DNA of 64,000 nt from assembly GCF_947503045.1 (NCBI RefSeq), contig NZ_CANNCF010000004.1:310001-374000 (forward strand), in the 5' to 3' direction. Source of the stretch: an uncultured Tateyamaria sp. Its GTDB lineage: Bacteria > Pseudomonadota > Alphaproteobacteria > Rhodobacterales > Rhodobacteraceae. Under the pieces are notes generated by a model that worked only from the letters and a program-made list of their open reading frames with translations, was not told the origin of the DNA and did not search any database. Positions within the stretch are counted from its first letter, which is position 1. Each line of letters opens with the position of its first letter. The translations under genes were made by a program, and so were the position numbers. This document shows positions 52,971 through 61,781 of this stretch, piece after piece.

Positions 52971-54358
52971 TTCGGGCCGATCATGTTTTCGGGGCGCACA
53001 ACACGGTTGAACGTCTCTTCATCAACAAATCCGAGGGCAATTGCCTCTTCCAGCAGGGTCGTGCCGTTCTTGTGCGCGGTCTTGGCCACTTTGGTGGCGT
53101 TGTCATAGCCTATTTCGGGGGCCAGCGCTGTGACCAGCATCAGCGACTCGCGCATCAACTTGTCTATGCGCACACGGTCTGCATCCAGACCGACCACCAG
53201 ATTGTCGGTAAAGGCCGAGGCCGCATCGCCGAGCAACTGCATGGATTGCAATACGTTATAGGCCATCATGGGCTTGTAGACGTTCAACTCAAAATGCCCC
53301 TGACTGCCCGCGAACCCAACAGCCGCATCATTGCCCATCACATGGGCACAGACCTGCGTCAGCGCCTCGCACTGGGTCGGGTTCACCTTGCCGGGCATGA
53401 TGGAACTGCCGGGTTCATTCTCGGGCAACACCAACTCGCCCAGACCGCAGCGCGGGCCAGAGCCGAGCAGGCGGATGTCGTTGGCAATCTTGAAGAGCGA
53501 CGCGGATACGGTTTTCAGCGCACCCGACATCTCGACCATGGCGTCATGGGCGGCCAAGGCCTCGAACTTGTTGGGGGCCGTGACAAAGGGCAGGCCGGTG
53601 ATCTCGGCCATGTGGGCTGCGACCGCCTCGGCCCAGCCTTCTTTGGTGTTGAGGCCCGTGCCCACGGCAGTGCCCCCTTGCGCCAGTTCATAGATGCGCC
53701 CCAGCGCGTCCTTCACCCGCTGGATGCCCATGGCAACCTGATGAGTGTAGCCGGAAAACTCCTGGCTGAGGGTCAGCGGTGTGGCGTCCTGTGTGTGGGT
53801 GCGCCCGATCTTGATGATGCCGTCAAATGCCTCGACCTTGGCCTGCAATGCGCCGTGCAGCTTTTCCAGCCCCGGCAGCAACACATCGCGCGCCATCATT
53901 GCGGTCGAGATGTGCATGGCCGTCGGGAAGGTGTCGTTGGACGACTGGCCCATGTTGCAGTGATCGTTGGGATGCACCGGATCTTTCGATCCGATCACGC
54001 CGCCGAGGATTTCGATGGCACGGTTGGCGATGACTTCGTTGGCGTTCATGTTTGACTGCGTGCCCGACCCGGTCTGCCAGACCACGAGGGGGAAGTTGTC
54101 GTCGAACTTGCCTGCCACCACTTCGCTTGCGGCCTGAATGATCGCATCGGCCAGTTGCGGATCGAGCCCGCCTTGCGCCTTGTTCTGCATCGCACAGGCC
54201 TGCTTGATCACTCCCAATGCGCGCACGATGGCGACGGGTTGTTTTTCCCAGCCGATGGGAAAGTTGATGATCGAGCGTTGGGTCTGGGCGCCCCAATACT
54301 TGTCGGCCGGAACCTCGAGCGGTCCAAAACTGTCGGATTCGGTGCGGGTGTCGGCCAT
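52967..54358 (-). CDS. fumC: Class II fumarase
   Basis: FumC hydrates fumarate to malate in the TCA cycle without an iron-sulfur cluster. The 463-residue product has the signature [15 protein letters not shown] (residues about 317-331) and the substrate residues in [25 protein letters not shown] and [14 protein letters not shown] at 54358 gives [23 protein letters not shown], the usual N-terminus. Two small genes of unknown role are coupled downstream. Confidence 0.97.
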   Translation of the reverse strand: MADTRTESDSFGPLEVPADKYWGAQTQRSIINFPIGWEKQPVAIVRALGVIKQACAMQNKAQGGLDPQLADAIIQAASEVVAGKFDDNFPLVVWQTGSGTQSNMNANEVIANRAIEILGGVIGSKDPVHPNDHCNMGQSSNDTFPTAMHISTAMMARDVLLPGLEKLHGALQAKVEAFDGIIKIGRTHTQDATPLTLSQEFSGYTHQVAMGIQRVKDALGRIYELAQGGTAVGTGLNTKEGWAEAVAAHMAEITGLPFVTAPNKFEALAAHDAMVEMSGALKTVSASLFKIANDIRLLGSGPRCGLGELVLPENEPGSSIMPGKVNPTQCEALTQVCAHVMGNDAAVGFAGSQGHFELNVYKPMMAYNVLQSMQLLGDAASAFTDNLVVGLDADRVRIDKLMRESLMLVTALAPEIGYDNATKVAKTAHKNGTTLLEEAIALGFVDEETFNRVVRPENMIGPK

Positions 54359-54542
54359 AGGTCTGGTCCTTGCTGCAATTGTCAGTGTCTTGCCCTCGCG
54401 TTTACCGGGCGGGTGCGGCACAGACAAGCGTGCTGGTTTTTACACGCGCGTTCGTGAAGGGAACAATGGCAGAAAGGGTGATGAAACTTTGCCGGTATCG
54501 CACTATGTTATAAGGAGCGCGCATTTTTGGGAGAGTTCGACC

Positions 54543-55112
54543 ATGCCAACCACCCGCACCGCCAAAATTTCCGGCCTGCATCACATCGTGGCGGCACTCT
54601 TTGCGCTCAGCGCGGCCTGTGCCCTGTTCGTCGGCATGGCGCGCGCCGATGCGTCGGCCTTTATCGGCACCTATAGCGGATCAGCCGAGGTCACGTCACT
54701 GGACGGCACCAAGATCCCGCGCGACATGAGCGTCGAGATTTCCGAGACGTCGGACGGGTTTCGCGTGCAATGGACGTCGGTCACGTACCGCACGGACGGT
54801 GAGGTGCGCGAAAAATCCTACGAGATCGACTTTGTCGACAGCGGGCGGGGTGCGGTCTTTGCCGCCGCACAGCGCAAGAACGTCTTTGGCCACGAGGTCC
54901 AGCTCGACCCGATGAAGGGGGAACCCTATGTCTGGTCGCGGATCGTGGGGGAAACCCTCACCGTCTATTCGTTGTTTGTGGGGGCCGATGGCGGCTATAG
55001 CCTGCAGCAATATGACCGCACGCTTGCAGATGGCGGCCTTGATCTGCGGTTCCAGACCATCCGGGACGGCGAAATTCAGCGCGCGGTCGAGACGTTTCTC
55101 GCCCGCGAGTGA
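54543..55112 (+). CDS. Secreted protein of unknown function
   Basis: The 189-residue product has an N-terminal signal peptide (hydrophobic residues 14-33, ending MARA). The mature part is beta-rich (FIGTYSGSAEVTSLDG, MSVEISETSDGFRVQWTSVT, FGHEVQLDPMKGEPYVWSRI), suggesting a lipocalin- or barrel-like fold. GGAGAG precedes ATG 54543. No family was recognised. It is divergent from fumC and ends shortly before the convergent sspB gene. Confidence 0.7.
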   Translation: MPTTRTAKISGLHHIVAALFALSAACALFVGMARADASAFIGTYSGSAEVTSLDGTKIPRDMSVEISETSDGFRVQWTSVTYRTDGEVREKSYEIDFVDSGRGAVFAAAQRKNVFGHEVQLDPMKGEPYVWSRIVGETLTVYSLFVGADGGYSLQQYDRTLADGGLDLRFQTIRDGEIQRAVETFLARE

Positions 55113-55132
55113 CACATGGGCCGATGGCCTGA

Positions 55133-55639
55133 TTATTTCCGGAAACTGTCCAGCGACACGATTTCTGCATCCTTGGCCGGTGCATCGTCATCGTCGTCAC
55201 TTTTGAGCGGTTTTGGCTTGGCCGCAGGCGGGCGGGGCAGGATGTCCGGGGACTTGCTGGTCGCCGTATCAATCCCGTCCTCGTCGTCCTGCGTTTCAAA
55301 GCGCAGACCAAATTCGACGGATGGGTCAACAAAGGTCTTGATCGCGTCGTAAGGCACATAAAGTGGCTCGGGCGCGTCGCCGAAATTCAGCGTGACGGCA
55401 AAGCCATCCTCGCCCACATCCAGCTTGTCATACCAGTGCTGCATCACCACCGTCATCTCGCCGGGATAGCGATCGCTGAGCCAATCGGCCAGTTCCGCAT
55501 CCGGATGGCTGGTGTCGAAGGTGATGAAAAAATGGTGCGATCCGGGCAGCCCGCGTTCGGCAACATCACTCAACACTTTGCGGATGAGGCCGCGCATGGC
55601 CTCATGCATCAGGTTGCCGTAATCAATGCTGCGGCCCAT
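55133..55639 (-). CDS. sspB: ClpXP adaptor protein SspB (alpha class)
   Basis: SspB-alpha delivers tmRNA-tagged and other substrates to the ClpXP protease. The 168-residue product starts IDYGNLMHEAMRGLIRKVL, has the peptide-binding core HHFFITFDTSHPDAELADW, MTVVMQHWYDKL and FAVTLNFGDAPEPLYVPYDAI, and then an acidic, disordered linker ending in the ClpX-binding tail EIVSLDSFRK. The tmRNA gene lies only 4 kb away, an interesting but perhaps accidental proximity. Confidence 0.93.
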   Translation of the reverse strand: MGRSIDYGNLMHEAMRGLIRKVLSDVAERGLPGSHHFFITFDTSHPDAELADWLSDRYPGEMTVVMQHWYDKLDVGEDGFAVTLNFGDAPEPLYVPYDAIKTFVDPSVEFGLRFETQDDEDGIDTATSKSPDILPRPPAAKPKPLKSDDDDDAPAKDAEIVSLDSFRK

Positions 55640-55716
55640 GGCACTCCTCGCACTTTACAGCCCTAGCATATCCCAATTCCGCGCGGTGAAAAGAGGGCGC
55701 AGTGACAAAGCCTGCA

Positions 55717-56970
55717 TTAAGTGAGACCGGCCAGCGAAATTGCGCAACCCGCCAGTGCCATCAGCCCGAGCGTGGGCAGGAGTTTTACTTTGGCCACAAG
55801 CATAAGGCCCATCGCAATCAGCGTCAGAACCACTGCCCAGATATTGAGCGTTGCAAGGTTCGGCACGGGCAGGGCGAGGCCCTGGGCCGTTTCGATGGTG
55901 CCAAAGACCACATGCAGCGCAAACCAGACCGACAGGTTGAGGATCACACCCACCACGGCGGCGGTGATCCGGCTGAGGGCGGCGGACAGGCGCGGACGCG
56001 CGGCGATGTGGTCGAGATAGGGACCGGCGGCGAAAATCCATAGAAAACAGGGGATGAACGTGACCCACAGGGTCAACGCCCCGGCAGCCAGCGCCAATCC
56101 CAGCCCACCTTGGGCAAAACCGGCGAGCAGTGCCACGAACTCGGTCACCAGGATCAGCGGGCCCGGTGTCGTTTCGGCCAGCCCAAGGGCATCAATCATC
56201 TGCTCGGTGCTGATCCAGTCGAAATCCTGCACCACCTCCTGGGTCATATAGGCCAGCACCGCGTAGGCCCCGCCAAAGGTGACAACGGCCAGTTTGGAAA
56301 AGAACAGGCCCACTTGCAGCAAGAAATCCTGCGCGCTGACCCACAGCACAATCAGTGGCGTGGCCCAAAGCGCGGCCCAGATCATCACGGTGCGCCCGGT
56401 TCTGGCGCGCGCCGGTGCAGGTGCGGCAGGTGGTGCGCGCAAATCTGCGGTCAGGTATCCAAAGAGGCCCGCGGCAATCACAACCAGCGGAAAGGGCAGG
56501 CCAAAGACAAACAGGGCGACAAAGCCGATGGCGGCAAGAATCCACGCCGCCCGATCGCTCAGCGCCTTTTGCCCAAGGCGCAAGAGGGCCTGCAACACCA
56601 CCACGATGACCGCCGCCTTGATGCCCAGAAAAGCGGCCTGCACCAGCGGCAGCTCCCCGAAGTGAATGTAGAGAAGGGCGAGGGCGAGGATCACCACCGC
56701 TCCCGGCACCACGAACAGCAGCCCCGCCAGCAGCCCGCCCCATGTGCCGCGCAAGCGCCAGCCTGAAAAGGTCGCCAGTTGCATCGCTTCGGGGCCGGGC
56801 AGAAGCATGCACAAGGACAGGGCGCGCAGGTACTGATCCTCGCTCAGCCATTTCTGGCGGGTCACGAGGGCGTCATGCATCAGCGCGATCTGCGCGGCAG
56901 GCCCGCCAAAGGACAAGAGGCCTATGCGCCCAAACACCCGGAACAGGTCTGGATAGCTGGGGGCCGTCAT
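55717..56970 (-). CDS. chrA: Chromate transporter ChrA
   Basis: ChrA exports chromate from the cytoplasm. The 417-residue product is a double-domain CHR protein: the first half starts with LFRVFGRIGLLSFGGPAAQIALMH and the second repeats the pattern in VGLFFSKLAVVTFGGAYAVLAYM. About ten membrane helices are visible. The motif LPGPEAMQLATFSGWR and its counterpart TPGPLILVTEFVALLAG are family features. ATG overlaps the stop of the ChrB-domain gene as ATGA, so the genes form a chrB-chrA operon. Confidence 0.95.
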   Translation of the reverse strand: MTAPSYPDLFRVFGRIGLLSFGGPAAQIALMHDALVTRQKWLSEDQYLRALSLCMLLPGPEAMQLATFSGWRLRGTWGGLLAGLLFVVPGAVVILALALLYIHFGELPLVQAAFLGIKAAVIVVVLQALLRLGQKALSDRAAWILAAIGFVALFVFGLPFPLVVIAAGLFGYLTADLRAPPAAPAPARARTGRTVMIWAALWATPLIVLWVSAQDFLLQVGLFFSKLAVVTFGGAYAVLAYMTQEVVQDFDWISTEQMIDALGLAETTPGPLILVTEFVALLAGFAQGGLGLALAAGALTLWVTFIPCFLWIFAAGPYLDHIAARPRLSAALSRITAAVVGVILNLSVWFALHVVFGTIETAQGLALPVPNLATLNIWAVVLTLIAMGLMLVAKVKLLPTLGLMALAGCAISLAGLT

Positions 56971-57782
56971 TGCGCGCGCCCCGTCGGCCAGTCATGGCCT
57001 TCATCCGCACCATCACGCGCCCACCGGTAAAGCGCGTCGTACAGGGGCAGACCGGCCTGCAACTGGTCCTGATCATCACGATATTGACGTGACAAACCCA
57101 CCGACATGGCCAGCAGGCCTGCCGCCTCGGGGGCCAGATCGTGGCGGTTCGTGTCAGCGGCGCGGATCACAGTTGCCAGCCGGTCCAGCGCCGGCGCGTG
57201 CAGTGCAAATTCGTCGAGCATCGTGTCGAAGGTACAGCGGTCTCCGCGATGGCTCCAGAACACGTCCTCGACATCAAAGGGGGTTGCGCCATAGCGGTCG
57301 GCCACCCCCATCACTTCGGCAGGCGAGACAAACAGAAACCGGGCGTGCGCGTCGACAAAACGGCGGATCAGCCAGGGGCAGGCGATCCGGTCGATCTTGG
57401 GGCGGTGGCGGGTCACCCAGAGCGTGGCGCCATCCACCGGATCGGGCAGGGCGGCGGCGGGCACGCGCATCATGTCCTTCATGTCGCGCCACGCATACAT
57501 CCCACCCTTGAGATATTCGGCGCTGAACCCATCCGCGCGCAGCCGCGCCACGAGGCCTTGCGACAGTTTGATGCCGCGCTGGCAGGTGATCACCGCGTGC
57601 CGCCCGCCCAAACGGGCCTTGAGACCCGCAAGGTCAGTATGAGGATGGCGCACGGAGCCGGGGATCAGGAACGGATCATCGGCAAAGTCGGGATCGATGG
57701 AAATGTCAATGATAACAGGCGCATCCGCCGTGCCAATCAGACGCAAGAGTTGGGAGCAAGTGATTTCGTTTGGGGCAGCCAT
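56967..57782 (-). CDS. chrB: Rhodanese-ChrB fusion chromate resistance protein
   Basis: The 271-residue product joins a rhodanese-like N-terminal domain (about residues 1-110, with the loop VITCQRGIKLSQG carrying the cysteine) to a ChrB C-terminal domain (from about 120, ATLWVTRHRPKIDRIACPWLIRRFVD and DVEDVFWSHRGDRCTFD). ChrB domains act in chromate-responsive regulation; the fusion is common in roseobacters. ATG at 57782 was preferred over that at 57788 because the AAAGGA site spaces properly only with it. It precedes and is coupled to chrA. Confidence 0.88.
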   Translation of the reverse strand: MAAPNEITCSQLLRLIGTADAPVIIDISIDPDFADDPFLIPGSVRHPHTDLAGLKARLGGRHAVITCQRGIKLSQGLVARLRADGFSAEYLKGGMYAWRDMKDMMRVPAAALPDPVDGATLWVTRHRPKIDRIACPWLIRRFVDAHARFLFVSPAEVMGVADRYGATPFDVEDVFWSHRGDRCTFDTMLDEFALHAPALDRLATVIRAADTNRHDLAPEAAGLLAMSVGLSRQYRDDQDQLQAGLPLYDALYRWARDGADEGHDWPTGRAQ

Positions 57783-57965
57783 GAGCATGCATCCTTTGCA
57801 TTGGAAACATGCGAACGTTGGGCTGTCGCCTCACGGGGTGTTCGCGTCTACCCCATGGCTGTAGCATCTTCGCTTTGGCCGTGAAGTCAAGATGCTTGAA
57901 GGCGGCATCCAATGGTTGGTCATTGACCCAGTCATCAGATCGGCAATGCATCGGCCCTTTTGCAA

Positions 57966-57995
57966 CGCAAAACGGCCCCGGTTTCCCGAGGCCGT
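57966..57995 (-). terminator. Rho-independent terminator of the VPLPA-CTERM gene
   Basis: On the minus strand ACGGCCTCGG pairs with CCGGGGCCGT around GAAA with one mismatch, followed by TTTTGCG. It lies 24 bp after the stop. Confidence 0.82.
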
Positions 57996-58018
57996 CCGGT
58001 GTGCGTTGTGTCAGAGCG

Positions 58019-58621
58019 TTATAACTTTTTGCGACGACGCAGGGCGACCAGACCACCAAGACCGGCCAGCAAAAGAACGCCGCCCGCCGGTAAAGGTACG
58101 GCGCTGATGGTGCCGGTATAGACGTCATCGACAGCGACGATCGAGGGCGAACCGCTGGCGCTGAAATTGATGCTCGTGAGTCCGCCGATGTCGGTCACGC
58201 CAAAGAACTGCGGAGTGTCTGCGGTCAGATCGAATGTGCTCGCCACCGACCCGGACACTGTCACGGTTGCAGCTTGGGATGCGGTCATCCACAGGCCAAA
58301 CGCGGTGAAGGGTGACGAAAACGCGGTGAAATTCAGCAGCGAATCCCCGTTGTCCTGATAAAGCGCATTGCCCGTGCCTGAAACGACGCCCGTCGATGAA
58401 AAGGGTGGTGTGCCCGCGCCGATTTGATTCGTAGTGCCGTTTGTCTCGGATATCGTGAAGCCCGTGAAGGTGAACGAAGGTTGCACAGCGTAGGCGTTTT
58501 CAAAGCTTTCGACGGTTGTGGTTGTCGCCGCCTGAAATGACGCAAGATCAGAGAAAAACGTGGCCGCGGAAGCAAGGCTTGCAACGCTCGAAATGACCAT
58601 CGACAGGCCAGGTGTCTTCAA
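58019..58621 (-). CDS. VPLPA-CTERM sorting-domain surface protein
   Basis: The 200-residue product has a signal-peptide-like start, a serine/threonine/glycine-rich beta domain (VESFENAYAVQPSFTFTGF, NFTAFSSPFTAFGLWM) and the C-terminal VPLPAGG motif, a hydrophobic helix and the basic tail RRRKKL. That tripartite end is the VPLPA variant of PEP-CTERM, cut by an exosortase for surface display or attachment to exopolysaccharide. TTG at 58621 puts a lysine before the signal helix; ATG at 58600 is the alternative. No exosortase gene is in the window. Confidence 0.82.
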   Translation of the reverse strand: MKTPGLSMVISSVASLASAATFFSDLASFQAATTTTVESFENAYAVQPSFTFTGFTISETNGTTNQIGAGTPPFSSTGVVSGTGNALYQDNGDSLLNFTAFSSPFTAFGLWMTASQAATVTVSGSVASTFDLTADTPQFFGVTDIGGLTSINFSASGSPSIVAVDDVYTGTISAVPLPAGGVLLLAGLGGLVALRRRKKL

Positions 58622-58847
58622 AACACTCTGGTGTCCTCGCAAAAATGGGTCCAAGTCAGAATTTATGCAACCATGAGCAGTGGGGCATAGCCTCACGATC
58701 AATAGATTAAGGTGTAATCGAGAAAATTAACTATTTGCTCTCGGCGACCACCAACACAATCGACGTCTTTTGGCACTATTGGTTCCAAAATTTGCAAAAT
58801 CACGCTGCGTTTTGCTTGTTTGAGTGGCAGCGACGGCGCGAACAGGA

Positions 58848-59288
58848 TCACCGCAGCGGTGTGCCCGCCAACATCATCACCATCGCGTTTTCAGGCAGCA
58901 GGCCAAGTTGTTCGAACAGGCTGAGCGCGTCAAGATTACTGGACACCTCGGCCATGCGTTCGCCGTCAAAGCGCACCAGCATCTGGTTGAACACATGTAT
59001 GGGATCACCGTTGTGCAATGCATGGCTTTTGATTTCGACGAGCACGGAAAGCCAGTCGTCCTGTTCAATCACGATCGGAAAATTAACAGTGACGGGACCA
59101 ATCAGGGCCCGTGTCATCGTTACCAATTCGCCGAGTTCGTTGGCATCAAACGGTTCATCGCCAAGAATGCCGCGTGTGCGCGCGTCGGGCGCCAGCAAGC
59201 TGTGCAGCGCAGCAACGTTCCCTTTTTGCCAAACCTCGTCGTAATAGGTTTTCAGGACCTTTATCTTGTGTGGCACTTTGCCCCTCAT
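58848..59288 (-). CDS. SnoaL/NTF2-like protein
   Basis: The roughly 146-residue product has the SnoaL-like pattern: VLKTYYDEVWQKGNVAALHSLLAPD, a central GPVTVNFPIVIEQDDWLSVLVEI and a C-terminal strand pair FNQMLVRFDGERMAEVSSNLDALSLF. Such cone-fold proteins bind or isomerise small polar compounds. No catalytic role can be named. ATG at 59288 was chosen; GTG at 59306 is possible, and neither has a good ribosome site. Confidence 0.72.
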   Translation of the reverse strand: MRGKVPHKIKVLKTYYDEVWQKGNVAALHSLLAPDARTRGILGDEPFDANELGELVTMTRALIGPVTVNFPIVIEQDDWLSVLVEIKSHALHNGDPIHVFNQMLVRFDGERMAEVSSNLDALSLFEQLGLLPENAMVMMLAGTPLR

Positions 59289-59355
59289 ACATGTCGTTTG
59301 CGACACGCATGACGATAGAGCGCACAGCTTAATGAAGGGTTCAAGGCGAGTGGAT

Positions 59356-59668
59356 AAGTGCAGGCTTCTGTTGCCAGGTGCCTGCGAACCCCGCCTTAGG
59401 CTGCAAAGCCTAAGGACTTAATTTTCGATATTAGGAACAGCTTATGCTGCTACTGCCATCGGAGCACGATTGTCATTTGCAATTGTACAGTTTTCGCCGG
59501 TAACGGTGGCAGACAGCCGAGACAAAGCAAACCCCTTTAGACGTCCGTCGATCCTATTTCGACCCCATGATCCCCCAAATGAAAGGATGTTTGGTGGAGT
59601 CGCCGGGTACCGCCCCCGGGTCCGATCCGCTTATTACGAGCGCGTTTATGTCCATAGTCCCGAAGGAC
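59356..59668 (-). ncRNA. ssrA: Circularly permuted two-piece tmRNA
   Basis: tmRNA rescues stalled ribosomes and tags proteins for degradation. Reading the minus strand, the acceptor piece comes first and ends in GACTCCACCA (CCA at 59592-59594), with the T-arm-like CCGGGGGCGGTACCCGG. A 25-nt spacer (59567-59591) follows. The coding piece starts at 59566 with GGGGTCGAAATAGGATCGAC; GGGGTCG pairs with CGACTCC to make the acceptor stem. The tag frame (59442-59480) reads ANDNRAPMAVAA then TAA. Stem CCTTAGGC/GCCTAAGG and a GCAGGC/GCCTGC pseudoknot-like element follow. The outer ends are estimates. Confidence 0.9.
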
Positions 59669-59674
59669 GATACA

Positions 59675-59703
59675 GATATAGGCGAGTGGCGCGCGTTTTG
59701 CAA
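59675..59703 (-). promoter_or_regulatory. Promoter of the tmRNA gene
   Basis: A -35 element TTGCAA (59698-59703) and a -10 element TATATC (59675-59680) are separated by exactly 17 bp. The predicted start is the G at 59668, which opens a GTCCTTCGGGAC hairpin. Confidence 0.65.
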
Positions 59704-59819
59704 TTGCCGGGAGCCTCCGGCGGGGATTTATTTGAAACAGAGAAGGGTTGAAACCTGGATGAACTTTGCCGCGTATTCGTCGGCTATCTAAAGATTAATT
59801 CCAGTTTTATGCCAACCTT

Positions 59820-60170
59820 TCAAAGGTTCGCCCACAAGAACCACGCAGCCAAGGCCGCCTCGATCCCGCCAAAGACCAGCACCTTTTTCACCGGCGGTGC
59901 GTCGAAAACAAGCGACAGAGCCCGCCCCAGAGCCGCCCCGACAAAGGCAAAGCCGACCATCGCATATCCCAGCGGCTCATCAAGCCAGATGGCCGCCCCG
60001 CCCGCCGCGACAAACAGGCCACCCACGCTGGCCCGCATCTCGCTCAACCCCATGGTGCTGGTAGTTGGCGCAAGATCGAGTGCTGCTGCGGTGTAGCGGG
60101 GTGCCAAAAACCCGAACAGTCCAAAGCCGATGGTCAAAAGGGCTGCGATGAGGTTGAGGATATCAATCAT
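59820..60170 (-). CDS. DUF4345-like small membrane protein
   Basis: The 116-residue product has four hydrophobic helices (about 4-22, 45-62, 68-88 and 96-114) and matches the DUF4345 pattern LNLIAALLTIGFGLFGFLAP, LSEMRASVGGLFVAAGG and GAALGRALSLVFD. The family has no known function. ATG at 60170 is used; longer frames upstream are not conserved-looking. It diverges from the dienelactone hydrolase gene. Confidence 0.75.
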   Translation of the reverse strand: MIDILNLIAALLTIGFGLFGFLAPRYTAAALDLAPTTSTMGLSEMRASVGGLFVAAGGAAIWLDEPLGYAMVGFAFVGAALGRALSLVFDAPPVKKVLVFGGIEAALAAWFLWANL

Positions 60171-60271
60171 ACACCTTGAGCTAGCGCGCCATCCACTCAC
60201 GGGCAAGTGATGATAGCCACTGGCCGCGCCTGCGCTATCTTTTGACCATGCAACCCCGGGGAGACTGAGCA

Positions 60272-61159
60272 ATGACACGCAAGACGGCCAAAGACTTCGA
60301 TCCCAACATCCTGAAATTGTTTGACGGCTATGTGCATGGCGATATGAGCAAGCGCGATTTCCTGCGCGGTGCGGGCAAGTATCTGGCCGCCGGTGTGACG
60401 GCCACGGCGGTGCTGGAAAGCCTGCAGCCCAATTATGCGCTGGCCGAGCAGGTCGCGCCGGACGATCCGAGCATCCAGACGACGCGCGTCAGCTATGACA
60501 GTCCTGACGGGCACGGCGAAATCTCGGGCCTGATGGCCAAACCGGCGGGTGTCAGCGACCCTTTGCCCGCCGTTCTGGTGATCCACGAAAACCGGGGGCT
60601 GAACCCTTACATCGAAGACGTAGTGCGTCGCACGGCCAAGGCGGGCTATCTGGCCTTTGGCCCCGATGGGCTGTCGCCTCTTGGGGGGTATCCGGGCAAT
60701 GACGACGAGGGGCGCGCGATGCAGCGCAGCCTAGATCGCACCAAGCTGTTGCAGGACTTCTTTGCCGCATTTGAGTTCCTGAGCACTCACGACGGTTCCA
60801 CCGGCAAGGTTGGCGCAGTCGGGTTCTGCTATGGCGGTGGGGTGTGCAACGCGCTGGCGGTGGCCTATCCGGACATGGCGGCCTCGGTCCCGTTTTACGG
60901 GCGGCAAGCGGCCGTCGAAGACGTGCCCCGCATCAATGCCCCTCTGTTGCTGCATTATGGCGAACTGGACGAGCGCATCAACGCAGGCTGGCCGGCTTAC
61001 GAGGCCGCGCTCAAGGCCAACGGAAAGGCCTATGAGGCCCATATCTATGCCGGTGCGCCGCACGGGTTTCACAACGACACAACGCCGCGCTATGACCCCG
61101 CCGCCGCCGCCCTTGCCTGGGAGCGCACGTTGGCCCATTTCGCCGCACATCTGAGCTGA
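60272..61159 (+). CDS. Dienelactone hydrolase family protein
   Basis: The 295-residue product has the dienelactone hydrolase fold, with the nucleophile cysteine in AVGFCYGGGV (near 188), aspartate in LLHYGELDERI and histidine in APHGFHND. The first 60 residues include a helix with SKRDFLRGAGKYLAAGVTATAV, which resembles a Tat-like or anchor segment (RDF rather than RRxF), so export is uncertain. GGGGAGACTGAGC precedes ATG 60272. Substrate is unknown. Confidence 0.87.
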   Translation: MTRKTAKDFDPNILKLFDGYVHGDMSKRDFLRGAGKYLAAGVTATAVLESLQPNYALAEQVAPDDPSIQTTRVSYDSPDGHGEISGLMAKPAGVSDPLPAVLVIHENRGLNPYIEDVVRRTAKAGYLAFGPDGLSPLGGYPGNDDEGRAMQRSLDRTKLLQDFFAAFEFLSTHDGSTGKVGAVGFCYGGGVCNALAVAYPDMAASVPFYGRQAAVEDVPRINAPLLLHYGELDERINAGWPAYEAALKANGKAYEAHIYAGAPHGFHNDTTPRYDPAAAALAWERTLAHFAAHLS

Positions 61160-61192
61160 GGGGCAGGGCGCGCCCGCGCCTTCAAGAGACGG

Positions 61193-61639
61193 TCAGACCA
61201 CCGAAAGACACGCGCATTGGGCCAGATGATTGACCCTCTGCGTGGTGCTGCCTTGCACCAGCGCGCTGATCGAGCCCAGCCCCCGGCGGCCCGTCACGAT
61301 CAGATCGGCGTCGCAGCCTTGTGCGTAGCCAATAATCACGTCCGCCGGTTCGCCGAGTTGCTGGTGCTTGCCGGTCACGGTGCGACCCATTTCGGCAGCG
61401 ATCTCAGCCCCTTGGTCGAGGATCTTGTTGCCTGCCGCCTGCACTTCGTCCGCGTGGGGCATGGTTGTGGCGGTGTGATAGCCCGCAACAGCCCCCATCG
61501 CAAAGGCGACGGTTTTGGGTTGCGGGGTGTGCACGAGGTGAAGGTCCGCATCATATTTCCCGGCCAGATCGCAGGCCAGTCGCAGCGCCGTGTGGGATGT
61601 TTCCGAGCCGTCCAGCCCGACCACGATTGTGTTGAACAT
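61193..61639 (-). CDS. Universal stress protein (UspA family)
   Basis: The 148-residue product has the UspA fold: TIVVGLDGSETSHTALRLACDLA at the start and the ATP-binding motif GRRGLGSISALVQGST (G-x2-G-x9-G-S/T) near residues 119-134. It thus belongs to the nucleotide-binding class. GGAGGATCAAAG precedes ATG 61639. It is divergent from the nucleotidyltransferase-like gene over about 140 bp. Confidence 0.9.
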   Translation of the reverse strand: MFNTIVVGLDGSETSHTALRLACDLAGKYDADLHLVHTPQPKTVAFAMGAVAGYHTATTMPHADEVQAAGNKILDQGAEIAAEMGRTVTGKHQQLGEPADVIIGYAQGCDADLIVTGRRGLGSISALVQGSTTQRVNHLAQCACLSVV

Positions 61640-61781
61640 CTTTGATCCTCCTGCTTCGTGTTCGTCAGACAGGCTAGCGGGGGCAGGGACAGGTGGCGTT
61701 GATATGGATCAACGCCGGGTTTCGGCCCTCGGACCAGTGGCCTATGCTTGCCCAAATCCAGATGTACAGCGAGGCCCGGCC

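Noticed and set aside
59470..59791. Two overlapping plus-strand open frames of 93 and 74 codons
   Set aside because: They lie antisense to the tmRNA gene, and all conserved sequence there is explained by the RNA.
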